Part shown: in pieces, positions 58,480-64,000 of the stretch
How the letters are laid out: the number at the start of each line of letters is the position of its first letter
Numbering within the stretch: the first letter of the stretch is position 1
Origin: Euryodendron excelsum
Taxonomy: Eukaryota > Streptophyta > Magnoliopsida > Ericales > Pentaphylacaceae
Reading direction: 5' to 3'
Length of the DNA: 64,000 nt
Assembly: GCA_033060915.1 (NCBI GenBank)
Contig: CM065397.1
Coordinates: 33,515,001 to 33,579,000 of the forward strand
Position numbers and translations under genes: made by a program
The notes under the pieces: model-generated
Told to the model about the DNA's origin: nothing
Database searches by the model: none
Seen by the model: only the letters and a program-made list of their open reading frames with translations

Positions 58480-58975
58480 CCCTTTAGTAACTTCCTGAGA
58501 ATGCTTGTTATAGTATTCTCAACCTTTCCTTATCTTTTCGAATCATTCCGAGTCAGTTCCGGCCAACCCGGTACAAAATGACCGTTTTGCCCCTGGTGGG
58601 CAGGTCTTCTTTTTCGACAATACCGGCTCTGGGTATCAAACCGGTAACCTCCCGAGAATGCTTCTTATAGTACTCTCAACCTTTCCTTATCTTTCTGGAT
58701 CATTCCGAGTCAGTTTCGACAAACCCGGTGCGAAATGACTGTTTTGCCCCTAGTGGGCCGGTCACCTTTTCCGACCACACTGGCTCTGGGTATCAAATCG
58801 GTAACCTCCTGAGACTACGTTTTATAGTGTTCTCAACCTCCCTTTACCTTTCCGGATCATTCCGAGTCAGTTCCGGCCAACCCGGTGCAAAATGACCGTT
58901 TTGCCCCTAATGGGTCGGTCGCCTCTTCTGACCATACCGGCTCTGGGTATCAAACCGGCAACCTTTGGGAACATT
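58480..58975 (+). repeat. 157-bp tandem array (copy C)
   Basis: Anchors at 58631, 58788 and 58945 (157 and 157). A partial unit at 58487 is also in phase (its GTAAC is exactly 157 bp before the next). Confidence 0.9.
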
Positions 58976-59319
58976 CTAAATAATGTTTCCAAATCCCAAG
59001 TCTTCTTCCGAGACAGTCCAAGTCCGTCCTGGTAGCTTCCCGATCCGATTGACCGTTTTGCCCCTAAAGGCTCGGTCAACCCTTCCGACACATCCTATCC
59101 TCAATTTTCAAGTCAAATACCTCTGCGACACTATTTTAAGTGTTCCTACTCTTTTCCGGCCTTCCGGGTCATTCCCGGCTTTTTCAAATCATCCCCGGAC
59201 TTTGCGGAGTCACTCTTAGTGAAGCTAGGCTAAAAATTACATGGTAGTCACTAGCACAGGCACCCAAATCTAGTCAAAGATACGTTGCTTGCCGACCTTA
59301 AATATTTTCTAAATAGCTA

Positions 59320-59440
59320 GCACCACTAGTAGTGGCGCCAAGCCAAAAAATGGCCTGGCACCACTCCTAGTGGCGCCAGTGTGAAGTTTGGCCTAGCGCC
59401 ACTACAACAGGCGCTAGTGTATTCCTCCCTCTATAAATAC
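59320..59440 (+). promoter_or_regulatory. LTR promoter (copy C)
   Basis: Three palindromes, the middle one near 59357-59381, then TATAAATA at 59433-59440. Telobox-like AAACCCTAG follows near 59523-59555. Confidence 0.66.
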
Positions 59441-62400
59441 AGTGCCTCCTCTAACATGAAAAGGATCCACAAACTCAAACCAAAAATCATATAATTCGAT
59501 ATATAGAGCTCGAACACTCCCAAAACCCTAGCTTCCCTAGGTTTTCCAAACCCTAGCCACCATACACTAAACCCTGGCCTCCTATACACTCATACACACC
59601 CTCATACACTCATACACTAACCTTCAACCCTCCTTCGAAGACTTGAAGAGTTACAATCTGAAGTTTGAAGATTGAAGGCGGCTCTTGAAGATTGAAGACG
59701 AAGGTCAAAATGAAGACCGAAGAAAGCAAGGCGCGCAAAATAAACAAGATACAAGGTAGGTTCTCCATTTAAATTTTCGCACTTCCCCCTCTCTCTTCTC
59801 TCTCCTAACCCACTTGGGTTTTCTCTATTTTAATCCCCCATCTCTTCCCCCCCCCCCCTTTCTTTGCATGCTTGAAACAAGAAGACTCCCGGTCCATGTA
59901 TAGGATTAGACTATTGGGGAGTTACCGTGTCGGGGGCTTTCTTCTAGTCTAACCACAGACCACGTGGGTTCGGCCCCCTTGATTATGTGGTGAATACTTA
60001 GCCTTCTATGTTCATGACCCCAAAATTACATTGTGCATATCACGATCATGCATCTTCCAAAACTCGTTTTCAAACTCGTTTTCAAAAATTGTTTTCAAAC
60101 TTGTTTCCAAAATTGTATCAAAATCTCTTTTTTAAAACATGTTTTCAAAATCACAATCCTAGGGTGATTCTAGCTTTTCCATGGCTAGGGTTGCTTTAGG
60201 AAAGTTTTATATTAAAAGTGACTTTTATGGTCCATATTTTAAAATCTTATTGTTTTCAAAACCACTTTCCTAAAGTGGTTCTAGCCCTCTTATGGTTAGA
60301 ATTGCTTTAGGAAAGTGAGACATTTTTATACCTTCTAAAAATTCTATTTTCAAAAATCTCTTCTCCTAAAAAACTCTTTTTCAACATACTTTCCTAAAAC
60401 TCTTCTTTCCAAAGTTGTTTTCAAAAACTCCCTCAAAACTTTCTATTTTTTAAAACTCTCTTCTTCAACTCCTTTCCAAAATGCTCTCTTCAAAGTCTAC
60501 TTTCCAAAAGCATTCCCTAGGTTTCCTTCCTAGAAAAACTTTCGCTAAAATCTTTCCAAAAACTCTCTTTTCAACTCTTCCCTCTAGAAACTCCTCTTTA
60601 GGATTTCCTTTCAAAATCTTCGTTTCTAAAAACGCACTTTTCAAAAACTCTTTCCTTAGAAGCCCAAGTCAAGCCCTAGAACCCACAATTAGGAAACCCT
60701 AATTTTCTTTCCAAAAACATGGTTTTCAAACTTTGCCCCAAACCTCGGTTTCCAAAACCTCTTGTTTTCACATCCAAACTATACATGTTTCCAAAACCTA
60801 TTTTCTACGTCGAAACTATAATTTTCCAAATCTAAGGTTTCTAGAATCTCGCTTTCCAAATCCTTGCCAAATCAAATATTCTTTCCTAATTCAAATATTC
60901 CCGTTTAGGAAACCAAATCCAATCCTCTGTTTTTGGAAACAAAATCCAACATTTTCTTTTAGAAACCAAATCCAATCCCTTCCTAATCCAACTCTTTCCT
61001 AATTCGAATCCTTCCTAAGTTTCCACTTTCCTAAATCTGAAGTTTCCAAAACTTAAACATAAAAATCTTTCCTAAATTTCAAAACTCAAGTTTCGAATCT
61101 TTCCTAATTCAACCCTTTCCTAATTCTACCCTCTTTTCAAATCGTAACTTTTCAAACCTAAGTTTTCAAATGTTTCCTAAACTCAAACTTTTCCTAATCT
61201 CAAGATTTTCTAAAATTCAAACTCTAAAACTTTCAAAATCTTAAACTTTCTAAGTGTCAAATCTTTTCAAATTCAAAACTTTCTTAATTCAAACCTTTTC
61301 TAAATCTTTCCTAATTTAAAATCTTTCTAGACCTAAATCTTTCCAAATTCTAAACTTTCCAAAACTTCAAAATCTTTTCAAATCTAAAACTTCAAAACTT
61401 TCTTAATTCAAAACTTTCCTAAGTTGAAACTTTCCTAATTCCAAAACTTTCCTGAAATGACACTTTTCTAATTCAAAACTTTCCTAATCCGAATCTTTCC
61501 TAAATTCCAAGTTTCCAAATCTTCCAAGATCTTTCCAAATCCAACATTCAAATCCAATCTTTCTTAAACTCTCGAGTCTTTCCTAAGTCTCATCTTTCTT
61601 AAGTCTAGATTTCCTAAACCTCCATCTTTCCGAAACAAGTCTAAATCGTTCCAAGTTCTACTTTTTCAAATCAAAATTCAATCTTTTCAATTTCAAAATT
61701 CCAAATTCCAATTTTCAATCCTCTATTCAAAGTTCAATCTCTCAATCTTCCAATTCAATTTCCAATTCAATCTCCTTCTTCAAATTAACTCTTTCATTTT
61801 CAATCGGACTCTTGTCCAAACTACGACTGACCTGATTCCTCCAAAAGGATACGTAGGCAACCCTCATGGGTGCGGTCACAACCTTTTTGAAATCTCAAAT
61901 TTCATAACTTTTTTCAAATTTTAAATTCCTCCACATTTTCTAAATCTCAAATTCCACAATCTTTTTAAATCTCCAATCTATTTTCAAATTTCCAATTTCA
62001 AATTTTTATTTTCGAATCTCCACTTTCGATTTCCAAAAATTTTCAATTTCAAATCTATCCAATTTCAAATCTCTTTCAAATCAAATCAAATCAATTTCTT
62101 TTCAAATTTATTTCCAAATCTATTCTCCAACTCTCTCTTATTTTGCACTTGCATCTCATGCATCATTTTTTCAAACATCGTTTTTCTAAAGTGAATAGGG
62201 TGGAACATATGTTAATAAAAGACTCTCATAGGTGAATCTAGGATAGATTGACATGTAGGTACCGAAAGGGCGGGGTAAGGTGATGGCTTAGTGCGTCTTC
62301 CCTACACGTAATCAACCTCCGAACTTAGATCACTGATTTCAAAGACCAAAAACGGAGTTATTTTTCAAAAAGGGCTAAATGTTTTCCAAAGGTTACCGAA

Positions 62401-62688
62401 CAACCTGTTTTCCTAAAAAATCCTTTCTTGAGGAGATATTTTCAAAATTGTTTTCCAAAAACCCTAAGTGTAGTCTTCGGATTATTCATAGTTTTTAGGT
62501 GACCTAACTCACCTTAATCAAGTTAGGTGGCGACTCCAAATATTTTTGAAAAGCCCTTTATTCAAACCTATTTTCAATACAAACCTAGTCGCACTCATTC
62601 TTCTAGGAGGGTGAGTTCTAACGAGAGAGTACATCATTTTTTCCGCTTGTGTGAGTATTCCTCGAGTGCGAAAAATTTGGGCGCGACA

Positions 62689-64000
62689 AAAGTGAGACGT
62701 TTTTATACTTCCTAAAAAAACTCTCTTTTCAAAGATCTCTTCTTAAAAATCTCTTTTTCAACATACTTTCCTAAAAACTCTCCTTTCCAAAGTTGTTTTC
62801 AAAAACTCCTTCCAAAAATCTATTTTTCAAAACTCCATTTTTCAACTCCTTTCTAAAATACTCTCCTCAAAACACACTTTCCAAAAACGTTCCCTAGGTG
62901 TCCTTCCTAGAAAAACTCTCTCCAAAAATCTTTCCAAAAACTCTCTTTTTAAAACTCATCTTCTAGAAATTCTTCTCTAGGTTTTCTTTCCAAAAATCCT
63001 CGTTTCCAAAAAACGCCCTTTCTAAAAAACTCTTTCCTTAGAGCCCAAGTCAAGCCCTAGAACCCACGATTAGGAAACCCTAATTTTCTTTCCAAAAACA
63101 TGGTTTTCAAACTTGCCTTAAAACCTAGGTTTCCAAAACCTCTTGTTTTTTACATCAAAACTTTACATATTTCCAAAACCTATTTTTTACGTCAAAACTA
63201 TAGTCTTCCCAAATCTAGGGTTTTTAAAACCTCCTCTTCCAAATCATCATCAAATCCAATCTTCTCATTTAGGAAATTAAATCCAGTCTCCCGGTTAGGA
63301 AACTAGATCCTATCCTCCGTTTTTTGGAAACAAAATCAAACCTTCTCATTTAGACTCAAAATCTACATCTTTCCTAATTCAACTCTCTCCTAATTTCCCA
63401 CCTTCCAAAACCATAAGCTTCCCAAAACTTTCGAATCTTTCTTTAAACATTAAGCTTTCAAATCTTTCTTAATTCAACCATTTCCTAACTCTATCTCTTT
63501 CCAAATCTTAACTTTCCAAATCCAAGTTTTCAAATCTTTCCTAAACTCAACCTTTTCTAATTTCAAGATTTTCTAAAACTAAAACTCTAAAACTTTCTAA
63601 ATCTTAAACTTTCCAAATTTCAAATCTTTCCAAATTCAAAACTTTTCAAGTTCAAAACTTTCTTAAGTTAAGACTTTCTAAACCTAAAAACTTTCTAAAT
63701 TCTAAACTTTCCAAAAACTTCAAATATTTCCAAATCTAAAATTTTCTAAACTCAAAACTTTCTTACTTTCAAAACTTCCCTATTTCGAAACATTCTAAAC
63801 TTTCCAACTTTCAAAACTTCATAATTTCAAATCCTTTCCTAATTCGAACACTTTCCTAAATTGAGACTTTCCTAAAATGAAACTTTCCAAAAATGAAACT
63901 TTCTTAACATAAAACTTTATTAATTCAAAGCTTTCCTAAGTTGAAACTTTCCTAAACCAAATCTTTCCTAAAATGACACTTTCCTGATTTGAAACTTTCC
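62689..64000 (+). mobile_element. Right part of the plus-strand LTR fragment
   Basis: Resumes at AAAGTGAGACG after the solo LTR and continues through the G-poor TTTCCTAA-like tract to the window end, so the LTR end lies outside. Confidence 0.85.

Larger units (their letters stand above)
57903..62688 (+). mobile_element. Solo LTR with perfect target duplication, copy C
   Basis: 4786 bp, TGTAAGCATCCC to GGGCGCGACA. Flanks AAAGT (57898-57902) and AAAGT (62689-62693) are identical, and the host LTR reads continuously once the insert is removed. Has hairpin units (58100-58470), 157-bp array, palindromes (59320-59415), TATAAATA (59433-59440), AATAAA (59739-59744), donor GT (59756-59757) and a G-poor tract (about 60340-61720). 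Confidence 0.93.

Overview
This is nuclear DNA from a flowering plant, probably a eudicot; the sequence alone does not name the species. I see no ordinary host gene and no tRNA or rRNA gene. Almost every base lies in nested, decayed Ty3/Gypsy LTR retrotransposons. Evidence for a plant host is an Athila-type polymerase, a plant-mobile-domain (PMD) ORF, a putative-plant-transposon domain ORF, an Arg-tRNA primer site and AAACCCTAG boxes.

Region 1 (1-13816) is a minus-strand Athila-lineage element. It keeps the start of its 3' LTR, a polypurine tract, a downstream extra ORF (8094-9232) and a broken RT-RNase H-integrase (10693-13816). It is split by a plus-strand solo LTR (2168-8049).

Region 2 (13817-64000) is built from one Ogre/Tat-like family with LTRs of about 4.8-5.9 kb (TGTAAGC...GCGCGACA). 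Element I (13817-33835, +) has its 5' LTR split by a minus solo LTR (15138-20266) and its 3' LTR truncated. Element II (33836-39824, +) is a 5'-truncated remnant carrying the best-preserved antisense PMD ORF. Element III (39825-56236, -) has both LTRs and sits at the broken edge of the element II LTR. A plus LTR fragment (56237-57902 and 62689-64000) is split by a solo LTR (57903-62688) with a perfect AAAGT target duplication. The internal regions of I and III (6.8 and 7.3 kb) have primer site and polypurine tract but no recognisable gag or pol, so they look non-autonomous.

The LTRs share an elaborate layout: an array of about 81 bp hairpin units near the start; an array whose period is 157 bp almost without exception; up to three GGCGCC-type palindromes just upstream of TATAAATA; a leader with telobox-like AAACCCTAG; AATAAA followed 11-12 nt later by a GGTAGG splice-donor-like site; then 2-3 kb of G-depleted TTTCCTAA-like sequence. 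The internal regions begin with a TACTAAC...TTTGTTTTGTAG acceptor-like site just past the primer site, and end with a 13-bp hairpin touching the polypurine tract. Together these suggest an unusual LTR expression system in which splicing would remove the primer site. All functional statements are inferences from sequence.
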